NCBI GenBank assembly: GCA_946544235.1
Contig: CAMNMC010000089.1
Location: forward strand, 1-52,493
Length of the DNA stretch: 52,493 nt
Direction of reading: 5' to 3'
From: an uncultured Lachnospiraceae bacterium
GTDB taxonomy: Bacteria; Bacillota; Clostridia; Lachnospirales; Lachnospiraceae
Shown here: positions 8,754 through 17,061 of the stretch, one piece after another
Numbering within the stretch: the first letter of the stretch is position 1
Layout: each line of letters begins with the position of its first letter
Translations under genes and position numbers: made by a program
The notes under the pieces: model-generated
What the model was told of the DNA's origin: nothing
Database searches by the model: none
The model's input: only the letters and a program-made list of their open reading frames with translations

Positions 8754-9539
8754 ATGATGAAGAAATTGTCTCAGAAAATGAATATAGAGCATCCGAGAAG
8801 GTTTATGCTGATAATAGATATCGTATGCTTTCTCGTACTTTTTGCTGCATTTTTCCTTGGGGCAAAATATATCATAAATGAAATATTTATCAGTAATTAC
8901 GAGAAGGAAGTTTACAAGACCGGTGCTGAGAAGGGGCTGACCGAGTTCAATTTCCCTGAAGGCTATGTGCCTTACTACAACCTCGGAAATGCATATTACA
9001 AGCAGGAGGAATATGATAAGGCTATTTCATATTACAAGAAGGCGCTGACAGAGAATCCGCCGCATAAGGGCGAGAGAGAATGTGATATCAGAGTCAACCT
9101 TGCACTTGCGATGATACAGAAGATTGACTGGACCAATATGGAGACTGATAAGGATGTACAGCGTATAATAAGACAGCTCAAGGCGGCAAGAAATGTTCTG
9201 ACTGAAGAGGGCTGTGCCAATCCGGATGATCCAAATGGTCATAATGAAGAGGCTGAACAGCTGAAAAAGGACATTGATGATATGATCGATCAGCTGCAGC
9301 AGAATCAGGATCAGAATCAGGATAATAATGATCAGGATGATCAGCAGCAGAATCAGGATCAGAATGACCAGAACAATAATAACAGTAACTCTGACCGTGA
9401 GGATGAACTCCGTGAGGAACTTGAAGATCAGATGACTGAAAATCAGCAGGAGCATCAGGATGGAGAGGATCAGAGAGAGCAGTACGAGCAGAATCAGAGC
9501 GGCGGTGGTGGTTCTAACTATGACGGCAAGACGTGGTAA
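8754..9539 (+). CDS. TPR-repeat membrane protein with Gln/Asn/Asp-rich tail (BatC/BatE-like)
   Basis: Last gene of the MoxR cluster, 261 aa. One membrane segment (~residues 17-42) is followed by a tetratricopeptide region with YVPYYNLGNAYYKQEEYDKA and a linker helix. From about residue 180 the protein becomes a low-complexity tail of Gln, Asn and Asp with Glu-rich blocks, ending in SGGGGSNYDGKTW. Such tails are common in the TPR member of Bat operons and are probably disordered. A strong terminator follows at 9570. Confidence 0.85.
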   Translation: MMKKLSQKMNIEHPRRFMLIIDIVCFLVLFAAFFLGAKYIINEIFISNYEKEVYKTGAEKGLTEFNFPEGYVPYYNLGNAYYKQEEYDKAISYYKKALTENPPHKGERECDIRVNLALAMIQKIDWTNMETDKDVQRIIRQLKAARNVLTEEGCANPDDPNGHNEEAEQLKKDIDDMIDQLQQNQDQNQDNNDQDDQQQNQDQNDQNNNNSNSDREDELREELEDQMTENQQEHQDGEDQREQYEQNQSGGGGSNYDGKTW

Positions 9540-9569
9540 TATAATTAATAATATATAGTAAATCAAAGA

Positions 9570-9609
9570 GAAGCAGCTATTCCCTTGTTTGGAGCAGCTG
9601 CTTCTTTTT
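9570..9609 (+). terminator. Rho-independent terminator of the MoxR/VWA operon
   Basis: Perfect 9-bp stem GAAGCAGCT / AGCTGCTTC followed by TTTTT, starting 31 nt after the TPR gene. Confidence 0.85.
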
Positions 9610-9649
9610 GTATAGATATTAGTTGAGTGACAGAGTTCGTGGATATACG

Positions 9650-9675
9650 AAAAACAGATATTTAGCGAATATCAG
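9650..9675 (-). terminator. Candidate terminator for fprA (minus strand)
   Basis: On the minus strand CTGATATT pairs with AATATCTG with one internal mismatch over a 5-nt loop, then a run of five T. It lies 22 nt beyond the fprA stop. Confidence 0.5.
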
Positions 9676-9696
9676 TTAATGTGACTATAACACTGA

Positions 9697-10896
9697 TCAC
9701 AGCGACTCTGTTATAGCTGAAGCCATCGCTTCAAGCTCGGCAAGATTTGCTTCGGTAACGGTTGAGCGGATCGTGCATTTTGTTTCGAGAATATTCATGT
9801 TCTTCAGACCTTCGAAATAAGCTGCCATGGATTTTGCAGCCATAGGACCCCAGGTTCCGTTCTCGATGAAGCCGACTGTTCTGTTGGCAAGATTTTTACT
9901 CTTTATCTCGTTTAATACAAGTTCCATCTCAGTGAAGAGACCACCGTCAATTGTCGGAGCTGCAAAGACAAGCGCTTTTGCACGGAAGGCTTCTGCAACA
10001 ATCTTGGAATAATGAGTCTTGGAAACATCATAGATACGTATATTTTTAACACCCTTTTCGGCAAGCTTTGCGGCGAGGATATCTGCTGCATTTTCAGTAC
10101 CGCCATATACAGAGCCGTAAGCTATCATTACCGAATCATCTTCAGGAGTATATGAACTCCACTTATCATATTTCTCGAGATAGAAGCCGAGCTCGGTTCT
10201 GAGCACAGGACCATGAAGAGGACATATCATAGCTATATCAAGTGTTACAGCCTTCTTCAGAAGTGCCTGAACCTGCATGCCGTATTTTCCTACGATATTA
10301 GCATAGTAACGTCTGGCAGATGAGAGATGACCGTTCCATAGAGAAGCTTCGTCATCAAAAATATTACCGGACAAAGCGCCGAATCTTCCGAAGGCGTCGG
10401 CAGAGTAGAGTATTCTGTCAGTTTCATCATAGGTCATCATGACCTCCGGCCAGTGAACCATAGGAGCGGCGATAAAACGGAAGGCGTGAGAGCCTGTATT
10501 TAAGGTGTCGCCTTCTTTGACAGCGTTGAAACGGCCGGCGATGTCGAGCCCGGTGAACTGCTGGACCATTTTAGGAACCTGCATGGTTCCGATAACTGTA
10601 GCAGCGGGATATTTCTGAAGAACTTCTGCAAGTGAAGCAGAGTGATCCGGCTCCATGTGATTGACTATGATATAGTCGAGAGCTTTATCACCGAGAGCGT
10701 GCGACAGGTTCTCGAGGAACTGCTTCTCAACTGTGCTGTCGCAGGTGTCGAGAAGAACTGTCTTCTCGTCAGATATAAGATATGAGTTATATGACATACC
10801 GTTTCCTACAGGGTATGCATTCTCAAATAGGGCGATGCGTCTGTCGCTTGCGCCAACATATGTTACGTAATCGTTGATCTTGATCGTATTATACAT
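9697..10896 (-). CDS. FprA-type (A-type) flavodiiron protein
   Basis: Flavodiiron proteins reduce O2 to water and/or NO to N2O and protect anaerobes. The N-terminal metallo-beta-lactamase-like domain shows the diiron ligand motif NHMEPDHS (~residues 79-86), then SADAFGRFG and a CPLHGPV segment. The C-terminal flavodoxin domain begins near residue 253 with IAYGSVYGGTENAA, an FMN phosphate-binding loop, and includes APTIDGGLF and ENGTWGPMAAK. Length 399 aa is normal and there is no extra rubredoxin domain. A strong AGGAGG lies ahead of the ATG on the minus strand. It is transcribed divergently from the apbE/rnf block. Confidence 0.93.
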   Translation of the reverse strand: MYNTIKINDYVTYVGASDRRIALFENAYPVGNGMSYNSYLISDEKTVLLDTCDSTVEKQFLENLSHALGDKALDYIIVNHMEPDHSASLAEVLQKYPAATVIGTMQVPKMVQQFTGLDIAGRFNAVKEGDTLNTGSHAFRFIAAPMVHWPEVMMTYDETDRILYSADAFGRFGALSGNIFDDEASLWNGHLSSARRYYANIVGKYGMQVQALLKKAVTLDIAMICPLHGPVLRTELGFYLEKYDKWSSYTPEDDSVMIAYGSVYGGTENAADILAAKLAEKGVKNIRIYDVSKTHYSKIVAEAFRAKALVFAAPTIDGGLFTEMELVLNEIKSKNLANRTVGFIENGTWGPMAAKSMAAYFEGLKNMNILETKCTIRSTVTEANLAELEAMASAITESL

Positions 10897-11217
10897 TATT
10901 CTTCCTCCTCTTATTCCGGCTGCAGTGATTTCACCGGTTTTGATATCAGATGGTTATTGATGAATAAATCATTTGTTATTGCCATAAAAATGGGGTAAAA
11001 AATAACAAGTGACTAAAATGTGATTTTGTGCTTTAATATAATGAGATGTGTGACAAAATCATATGTTGATTATATCACAGTATGATACAAAAATGAATTG
11101 TAAAAACAGCAGCTACGACAGTCTGTGATCACGTCAGAATACATCTGCTGAGCTGTCATTAAAAATGTATTTATTTATAATAATTTGTGTTAAAACAAGA
11201 GGGTTCAGAGAACAACA
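10897..11217. other. 321-nt divergent intergenic region between fprA and apbE
   Basis: The region holds the fprA ribosome-binding site, an inverted repeat TTGTTATT (10973-10980) / AATAACAA (11001-11008) that may be an operator, an apbE promoter candidate, and an imperfect CAGCAG...CTGCTG pairing at 11106-11150. I see no coding potential in it. Confidence 0.5.
11153..11181 (+). promoter_or_regulatory. Candidate promoter for apbE
   Basis: CTGTCA and a perfect TATAAT with a 17-nt spacer, about 36 nt upstream of the apbE start. Confidence 0.5.
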
Positions 11218-12522
11218 ATGGCTAACAATCAATCGAAAAACAAAAAACAAAAATCAAATACTCAGCAGAAAAATGGAAAGAAATTTGATCAGAAGAGAAG
11301 TACTCAGTCAAAATATGATCAGAAGATGAAGAACCGTAAAAATACCGAGAAGCGAAAGAACAAGGAGCATAAGGGTATTCTGATCGGCATAACTTTCATG
11401 CTGATTGGCGCATTCTTCCTGATCACTGCATCTGTACTGAAGAAAAGTTCTGAGAAGAACAGAACCGGATATAATACTCCTAAGGGTGCGGTGAATGCCG
11501 ACAGAGATGAATATACTGCATATAATTTTGGAATGGGAACATCTCTGTCCGTAACTGTTCATGGTAAGATGAATTCCAAAACAACGGTCAGCCTGGCGGA
11601 AGAGGAAGCCGGTGCGATATTTGATGCGGTCAAATATCTTGACAATGAGGTTATTTCATGGAGATATGAAGGATCGGCGCTGTACTCACTTAACTCCGGC
11701 GGAGTGCTTACTCTGAATGGTAAAAGTGAGGAGATGCTTTATGAGGTTATAAAAAAGAGTCTCGAAATATGTCGTGACAGCGAAGGTGCTCTTGATATAA
11801 CCATCAGGCCTGTACTTGATGCGTGGGCTATAGAAACCTACGACCAGCCGTGGGAAGATTATATTCCTCCTGAAGAGGATGTACTTCTTTACGCCAAGAA
11901 GATAACCGGAACTGACAAGGTTGCAGTCAGAGATGATGGTATCGAGCTTGACGGAACGGTTATAGATCTGGGTTCAGTAGGCAAGGGTTATGTTCTTGAT
12001 TATGTTGCAAATAAAGTATTAAAGGAATTCAGTGAAACCAAGGGCGTCAAGGAGCGCAGCGTTGTATTTTCTGCAGGTGGCAGCGTTCTGGTATACGGAA
12101 CCGGTAACATGAAGAGAAAATATAAGATAGGGATACGTGATCCTGAAGGCTCAATAGCGGATACGGTTGGGTATCTTGAGTTTTCATCAAAATGCGGCAA
12201 GGTTTGTATATCAACCTCCGGTAATTATGAGAAATATATCGAAAAGGATGGCGTGAGATATCATCATATTATCGATCCGATAACTATGAAACCGGCTGAC
12301 AGCGGTCTTGCTTCTGTTACTGTTGTCTGTGATGATAATTCGATTGATCCGGAATATTCGGGACTGATATCCGATGGTCTTTCAACAGCCTGCTTTGTTC
12401 TAGGCGAGGAGAGAGCGAGAAAACTTCTGGAAAAATACAATGCAGAGGCTGTATTTATCGATGAATACGGAAATATCAGTGTTACGGACGGATTGAAGGA
12501 TAGCTTTAAGAAAAATGAGTGA
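11218..12522 (+). CDS. apbE: FAD:protein FMN transferase (ApbE)
   Basis: ApbE enzymes attach FMN covalently to Thr/Ser of target proteins such as RnfG and RnfD outside the membrane. The 434-aa protein starts with ~55 Lys/Gln/Asn-rich residues, then one membrane helix (about 58-77), then the ApbE domain. Family signatures include FGMGTSLSVTV (~104), ALDITIRPVLDAWA (~197), DLGSVGKGYVLD (~245), VFSAGGSVLVYG and HHIIDPITMKPA (~350), the last matching the metal-binding H-I-x-D-P segment. It is anchored by a helix rather than a lipobox. The 3' end overlaps the NusG-II gene by 8 nt. Its targets are probably the RnfD/G fusion encoded 3 kb downstream (inference). Confidence 0.93.
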   Translation: MANNQSKNKKQKSNTQQKNGKKFDQKRSTQSKYDQKMKNRKNTEKRKNKEHKGILIGITFMLIGAFFLITASVLKKSSEKNRTGYNTPKGAVNADRDEYTAYNFGMGTSLSVTVHGKMNSKTTVSLAEEEAGAIFDAVKYLDNEVISWRYEGSALYSLNSGGVLTLNGKSEEMLYEVIKKSLEICRDSEGALDITIRPVLDAWAIETYDQPWEDYIPPEEDVLLYAKKITGTDKVAVRDDGIELDGTVIDLGSVGKGYVLDYVANKVLKEFSETKGVKERSVVFSAGGSVLVYGTGNMKRKYKIGIRDPEGSIADTVGYLEFSSKCGKVCISTSGNYEKYIEKDGVRYHHIIDPITMKPADSGLASVTVVCDDNSIDPEYSGLISDGLSTACFVLGEERARKLLEKYNAEAVFIDEYGNISVTDGLKDSFKKNE

Positions 12523-12904
12523 TAATAAAAATACGGTGACAGATGAGAGAGATGGCCTCAGAAAGAAAATAATCACCAAAACCGATATAATAATGCTTGT
12601 GCTGCTGATCGTGGCGGGAGTGATCGGGTTTATTTCCGTTAAAGTATTTATGAAAAAGGGCGGAAGCGTCAGAGTCAGTGTCGATGGTGAGACTGTTAAA
12701 ACCTACAGCCTGGATGATGATGGTGAATACCACATCGAGGGTTGTGACGGGGGCTTCAATCTGCTTGTGATAAAGGATGGTAAGGCATATATCAGTGAGG
12801 CTGACTGCCCTGACAAGCTGTGCGTGAAGCAGGGAAAAGTCAGTAAAGAGGGTGAGACCGTGATCTGCCTTCCTCACAAGGTTGTCATTGAGATTGTTGA
12901 ATGA
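12515..12904 (+). CDS. NusG domain II-containing membrane-anchored protein
   Basis: A 129-aa protein with one N-terminal membrane helix (IIMLVLLIVAGVIGFISV, ~residues 25-42) and an extracytoplasmic NusG-II/KOW-like beta domain. The family hallmark is the Cys-containing segment ADCPDKLCVKQGKV followed by ICLPHKVVI. Such small proteins are recurrently encoded between apbE and Gx transporter genes in Firmicutes, close to rnf or flavin-based electron-transfer loci. The ATG overlaps apbE by 8 nt. Molecular function is not established. Confidence 0.85.
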   Translation: MSDNKNTVTDERDGLRKKIITKTDIIMLVLLIVAGVIGFISVKVFMKKGGSVRVSVDGETVKTYSLDDDGEYHIEGCDGGFNLLVIKDGKAYISEADCPDKLCVKQGKVSKEGETVICLPHKVVIEIVE

Positions 12905-13014
12905 AGGTATTTGCCTGATAAATACTGAATGGTTATAGACGATGAATTATAGATATTTATAATGCCTGACAATAATAATATATGATACTGATTGATTATA
13001 TTTGAGTGATCACA

Positions 13015-13106
13015 TATACCTCTTGGAATACGATAACTTGTGTTCGAAGAGGTATATTATATTTATACTGCTGCTATATGAAATGTCAGATTGATGCAGC
13101 GGTATA
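13015..13106 (+). repeat. Two tandem inverted repeats between the NusG-II and Gx transporter genes
   Basis: First: TATACCTCTTGGAATACG (13015-13032) faces TGTTCGAAGAGGTATA (13041-13056), pairing over most of its length. Second: TATACTGCTGC (13064-13074) faces GCAGCGGTATA (13096-13106), complementary with one G-T wobble. The first may be a terminator because an AT-rich run follows; the second is unexplained. Confidence 0.6.
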
Positions 13107-13212
13107 AAACCTGATAGATGCGGATGAGAAATAATAGATAACGTAGCGGAATAAATCAGTTTGATGTAGTGATAAAACAATAGATTGTTGCAACGAAAAA
13201 ATCATAGTATGG
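13096..13212 (+). repeat. Degenerate 23-24 nt tandem repeat upstream of the Gx transporter
   Basis: Related cores GCAGCGG, GCGGATG, GTAGCGG, GTAGTGA and GCAACGA begin at 13096, 13120, 13143, 13166 and 13190, a spacing of 24, 23, 23 and 24 nt. They are separated by A/T-rich stretches such as ATAAAAC and TAGAT. The last copy runs into the proposed start of the transporter gene. Confidence 0.45.
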
Positions 13213-13799
13213 AAGAAAAAAATAAGAGAAAAACTGAATCGTATAATGATAAAAATATAAACCGAAGTATGGATCGAAACATGGATAAAACCATGAATAA
13301 GACCACGCATGTTGTTATGACGAAAAATAAGAAGATAGCTTATCGTGGCATGCTTACAGCACTTGCGATGGTTCTGTCATATCTGGAAAGCTTCATACCT
13401 GTTTTTGCAGCGGTACCCGGCATCAAGATAGGTCTGGCAAATATAGTTACGGTCTTTGCAATCGTAAGGCTGGGTATCATCGATGCGGCTGTGATAGGAC
13501 TGATAAGAATTGTTCTGTCGGCACTTTTATTCGGTAATCCGGTAATGATAATCTACAGCCTGGCGGGACTTGCTTTATCCATAGCCGTAATGGCGCTTGT
13601 GAGTCGTCTGCCGTTTTTCGGCACCATGGGTATGAGCATACTGGGTGGTGTGGCTCATAATCTGGGGCAGATTCTTGTTGCTGCATTTATTGTAGGAAAT
13701 ACGAGTATACTGTATTATCTGGGAATCCTTCTTGTGGTGGGAGCAGTTTCCGGCGCTGTTGTGGGTATCATGGCAGGAGTAATGCTGAGGAAGGTTTGA
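13209..13799 (+). CDS. Gx transporter family protein (heptaprenyl diphosphate synthase component I-like)
   Basis: An integral membrane protein with about five hydrophobic segments and repeated Gly-rich motifs: GMLTALAMVLSYLESFIP, VPGIKIGLANIVTVFAIV and GGVAHNLGQILVAAF. These match the Hpre_diP_synt_I / Gx transporter family (PF07456), related to S components of ECF transporters. The start is uncertain: I give the ATG at 13209 (196 aa), but no good ribosome-binding site is seen, and ATGs at 13269, 13293 and 13317 remain possible; homologues usually begin close to MTKNKK, which corresponds to 13317. The N-terminal Asn/Lys/Met-rich stretch may be untranslated. It follows apbE and the NusG-II gene and precedes the rnf operon, a frequent arrangement. 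Confidence 0.8.
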   Translation: MEEKNKRKTESYNDKNINRSMDRNMDKTMNKTTHVVMTKNKKIAYRGMLTALAMVLSYLESFIPVFAAVPGIKIGLANIVTVFAIVRLGIIDAAVIGLIRIVLSALLFGNPVMIIYSLAGLALSIAVMALVSRLPFFGTMGMSILGGVAHNLGQILVAAFIVGNTSILYYLGILLVVGAVSGAVVGIMAGVMLRKV

Positions 13800-13821
13800 T
13801 CCTGTATTTTATTATCGGCAG

Positions 13822-13876
13822 TCACTGAACACGGCGGCTTCGCCATCGGCGTCTCTGCGAGACTTGTGTTCAGTGA
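13822..13876 (+). repeat. Hairpin cluster A (three-way junction) downstream of the Gx transporter
   Basis: An outer 11-bp perfect stem, TCACTGAACAC (13822) with GTGTTCAGTGA (13866), encloses two perfect mini-hairpins: GGCG-GCTT-CGCC at 13833 and GTCTC-TGC-GAGAC at 13851. There is no T-run immediately after it, so it is not a simple terminator. Similar architectures occur at 40296, 43591 and 45434. Confidence 0.75.
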
Positions 13877-13936
13877 TTTATATTGCACTTATTTGTTATG
13901 CAAAATTCATAAAAAAGTAACTAAAAAGAAAGATAA

Positions 13937-13966
13937 TTGAAGTTGTATTATCAATGCTCATATAGT
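13937..13966 (+). promoter_or_regulatory. Candidate promoter of the rnf operon
   Basis: TTGAAG and TATAGT with an 18-nt spacer, about 50 nt before the rnfC GTG start. Confidence 0.4.
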
Positions 13967-14018
13967 AGAATATGTTGTGGTTATTGTAAACTTAATATAC
14001 TGAAAAGAGGTAATAATA

Positions 14019-15338
14019 GTGGCAGTTTTTACGTTTAAGGGTGGGGTTCATCCATTCGGCGGAAAAAAGATGTCTCGAGAGAAGAAAATTACCGCGTACC
14101 TCCCGAAGGGCGAGCTGGTTTATCCGCTCAGCCAGCACATAGGAGCACCTGCTGTTCCGCTTGTGAAAAAAGGAGACCGCGTTATTGTCGGACAGAAGAT
14201 AGCAGAGGCTGCAGGTTTTGTGTCCGCAAATATACATTCATCTGTTTCGGGTACCGTCAAGGCTATAGAGAAGAGGCTTACACCGGGAGGAAACAGTGTA
14301 GACTCGATCGTTGTTGAAAATGATGGTCTGTATGAGCAGATCGATTTCTCTGAAAATATAAAAAATCTTGAAACTTTATACAGAGAAGATGTTATTGACA
14401 TCATCAAAGAAGCGGGCATCGTCGGAATGGGCGGGGCCGGCTTTCCTACACATGTAAAGCTTTCCCCAAAGAATGAATCCGATATTGATACAATTATAGT
14501 AAACGGAGCTGAATGTGAGCCGTATCTCACTTCAGATTACCGAAGGATGATCGAGGAGCCTGAGAAGGTTCTTATTGGTCTTCAGATTGTTGTAAATCTC
14601 TTCGACAGAGCGAGAGGAATAATCGCGATCGAGGATAACAAACCGGCTGCGATTAAGAAGATGAAGGAGCTGGTTAAGGGACAGCCGCGTCTCAGCGTAA
14701 GAGTACTTAAGACAAAGTATCCTCAGGGTGCTGAGAGACAGCTGATCTATGCTTCAACAGGTCGTTATATCAACTCCAAGATGCTGCCTGCAGATGCAGG
14801 AGTTATCGTTCAGAATGTTGATACGATCATCTCAATATATGAGGCAGTAATAGAGGGCAAGCCTCTTATGTCAAGGGTTGTAACCGTTACCGGAGACTGT
14901 ATTGTGGAGCCCCAGAATTTCATCGTGCCTCTCGGTACTTCCTTCAGGGAGCTTATTGATGCTGCCGGAGGGTATAAGATCGATCCTGCAAAGGTTATTG
15001 CAGGTGGTCCTATGATGGGCAAGTCTATATTTTCACTTGATATACCTGTTACAAAGGGCACATCTGCGATACTTACACTTTCGCATGATGACGTTGCTGA
15101 TTCAGAGCCTTCGGCATGCATTAAATGCGGCAGATGTATAGATATCTGCCCCGGAAGAGTTATGCCGAGTGAGCTCTGTGATCTTGCTGAACATGGAAAA
15201 TATGATGCTTTCGTTGAAAAGGGCGGAATGGAATGCTGCGAGTGCGGCTGCTGTTCTTATGTCTGTCCGGCAAAGCGTCATCTGACACAGACCATAGCAG
15301 GAACGAGAAAGATCGTTCTTGCAAGGAAAAAGAAATAG
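14019..15338 (+). CDS. rnfC: Electron transport complex subunit RnfC
   Basis: RnfC is the peripheral NADH-binding, FMN-containing subunit of the Rnf complex, which couples ferredoxin oxidation and NAD reduction to Na+ or H+ export. The 439-aa protein starts with a barrel-sandwich domain (GAPAVPLVKKGDRVIVGQKI). The NADH/FMN-binding domain has GIVGMGGAGFPTHVKL (~residues 134-149) and NGAECEPYLTSDYR (~165). Two [4Fe-4S] motifs follow: CIKCGRCIDICP (~367) and CCECGCCSYVCPAKR (~407). The GTG at 14019 follows AAGAGGTAATAATA; MAVFTFKGGVHPFGGK is the normal N-terminus. It is the first gene of the operon C-D/G-E-A-B. Confidence 0.96.
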   Translation: MAVFTFKGGVHPFGGKKMSREKKITAYLPKGELVYPLSQHIGAPAVPLVKKGDRVIVGQKIAEAAGFVSANIHSSVSGTVKAIEKRLTPGGNSVDSIVVENDGLYEQIDFSENIKNLETLYREDVIDIIKEAGIVGMGGAGFPTHVKLSPKNESDIDTIIVNGAECEPYLTSDYRRMIEEPEKVLIGLQIVVNLFDRARGIIAIEDNKPAAIKKMKELVKGQPRLSVRVLKTKYPQGAERQLIYASTGRYINSKMLPADAGVIVQNVDTIISIYEAVIEGKPLMSRVVTVTGDCIVEPQNFIVPLGTSFRELIDAAGGYKIDPAKVIAGGPMMGKSIFSLDIPVTKGTSAILTLSHDDVADSEPSACIKCGRCIDICPGRVMPSELCDLAEHGKYDAFVEKGGMECCECGCCSYVCPAKRHLTQTIAGTRKIVLARKKK

Positions 15339-15348
15339 GAGGGGAAAG

Positions 15349-17061
15349 ATGAAAGAAGATTTTGTAAATATTTCGGCTTCCCCTCATATAAGAGAGAACA
15401 GCTCTACAACCAGGATCATGGGAGATGTTATCATCTCGCTTATCCCTGCATCGATAATGGGTATATTTAACTTCGGACTGAACGCATATCTGATGATAAT
15501 GATATGCGTGGTTTCGTGCGTTCTTTTTGAAGCGCTGTCCGAGTATTTCTTTAAGAAGAAGCTTACGGTAAGAGACCTCAGTGCGGCGGTTACCGGACTT
15601 TTGCTTGCACTCAATCTGCCACCTGATCTTCCGTTTTGGATGGCAATCCTCGGATGTGCATTTGCCATAGTGGTAGTTAAGCAGATGTTCGGCGGAATCG
15701 GTCAGAACTTCATGAACCCGGCGCTTGCAGCAAGATGCTTCCTTGTTATGTCCTTTGCCGGAAGAATGACAAGCTTTTCTTATGATGGTATCACAACCGC
15801 AACACCACTTGCTGTTTTAAAGAACGGAGGCAAGGTTGACCTCCTCACGATGTTCCTCGGAAATGAAGCAGGAACCATAGGAGAAACATCAGCAGCAGCA
15901 CTTCTTCTTGGTGCTGTATATCTTCTTGTGCGAAAGGTTATCAGCCTCAGGATTCCATTTTTCTATCTGTTCACATTCTCTGCATGCATAATGGTTTATG
16001 CGCTGGCAGGAGAAGGAATGGAAATAAATGATGCGGCAGAATTTCTTGCTGAGCATCTCTGCGGCGGCGGACTTATGCTCGGTGCATTTTTCATGGCTAC
16101 CGATTATGCAACCTCACCGATCACCAAGAAGGGCAAGGTTGTATTTGGAGTTGTGCTCGGTGTACTGACCTTTATCCTGAGAATTTACGGCGGAAGCTCT
16201 GAAGGAGTTTCCTATGCAATAATCATATCAAACCTTCTTGTTCCTATCATTGAGATGGCTACAAGACCGAAGGCCTTCGGTGAGGGCTATGAGAAGAAGC
16301 CACTTTCCGAGAATCTCGGATTTATCGGCGGACGTCCAGAGGGAAAGCCGGAGGATATTATTCCAGAGGGACTCTCTGATGATGAGATCGCTATCTGGAA
16401 GAAGGAGTTCTATAAGGGACGTAAGGCAGAGAGGAAGGAGAGAAGAAAGAACAGTATCGTATATACCGTTATTTCAATCTTCCTGATCGGTACCATCTCA
16501 GGACTTGCCCTCGGTGCAGTTCATGACATCACCAAGAAGCCGATCGAAGAGACTGCCGAGAAGAATAAAAAGGAAGCCTTTGCGGAGGTCTTCCCTGGCG
16601 ACTATTCATATGTTGAAAATGAAAATATCGATATCGACGAAGCAAACAGTGCGGCGGACAGCCTGTACTCTGCAAAGGCAGATATCGATGAGATAATAGA
16701 TGTAAGATCAGGTGATACGGTTGTCGGCCATATCCTGATCGTAACCGCACATGACGGCTATGCGGGAGATGTGCAGATGGCTATCGGAATCGATTCCGAC
16801 TGCATCATCACAGGTGTAAATATGCTTTCAATCAAAGAGACTACAGGTCTCGGTATGGAAGCAAAGGATGATCCTGACTTTACGGCTCAGTACGTTGGCA
16901 AGAAGGTTGACAGCTTCGCAGTGACCAAGACCGGTGCAACGTCTGATAATGAGATTGATGCAATCTCGGGAGCTACCATAACCTCAAAGGCTGTAACAAA
17001 TGCAGTTAATAAGGCAATGAAATATGCCGCTATGTATCTGGGAGGTGAGGAAGTTGAGTAA
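15349..17061 (+). CDS. Fused RnfD-RnfG electron transport complex subunit
   Basis: One 570-aa frame contains two Rnf subunits that are normally separate. Residues ~1-315 are RnfD: several membrane helices, FGGIGQNFMNPALAARCF and DGITTATPLAV, the segment that holds the covalently bound FMN Thr. A charged cytoplasmic linker (~316-365; KKEFYKGRKAERKERRKN) leads into RnfG: one membrane helix (~367-388), DITKKPIEETAEKNK, and the extracytoplasmic FMN-binding domain with SIKETTGLG and DAISGATITSKAV (~540). The Thr of SGAT is the expected FMN attachment site for ApbE. The start at 15349 follows AGGAGGGG. The topology is sensible because the RnfD C-terminus and RnfG N-terminus both face the cytoplasm. 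The frame has no stop or frameshift, so the fusion appears real. Confidence 0.92.
   Translation: MKEDFVNISASPHIRENSSTTRIMGDVIISLIPASIMGIFNFGLNAYLMIMICVVSCVLFEALSEYFFKKKLTVRDLSAAVTGLLLALNLPPDLPFWMAILGCAFAIVVVKQMFGGIGQNFMNPALAARCFLVMSFAGRMTSFSYDGITTATPLAVLKNGGKVDLLTMFLGNEAGTIGETSAAALLLGAVYLLVRKVISLRIPFFYLFTFSACIMVYALAGEGMEINDAAEFLAEHLCGGGLMLGAFFMATDYATSPITKKGKVVFGVVLGVLTFILRIYGGSSEGVSYAIIISNLLVPIIEMATRPKAFGEGYEKKPLSENLGFIGGRPEGKPEDIIPEGLSDDEIAIWKKEFYKGRKAERKERRKNSIVYTVISIFLIGTISGLALGAVHDITKKPIEETAEKNKKEAFAEVFPGDYSYVENENIDIDEANSAADSLYSAKADIDEIIDVRSGDTVVGHILIVTAHDGYAGDVQMAIGIDSDCIITGVNMLSIKETTGLGMEAKDDPDFTAQYVGKKVDSFAVTKTGATSDNEIDAISGATITSKAVTNAVNKAMKYAAMYLGGEEVE

Noticed and set aside
9301-9380. 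Repetitive CAGAATCAGGAT-like stretch as a CRISPR or satellite array
   Set aside because: It is coding low-complexity (Gln/Asn/Asp tail) with no constant repeat-spacer structure.
9027-9566. A 179-codon very hydrophobic minus-strand ORF
   Set aside because: It is the complement of the Gln/Asn/Asp-rich tail of the TPR protein (CAG/AAT/GAT read as CTG/ATT/ATC), hence the artificial Leu/Ile content.
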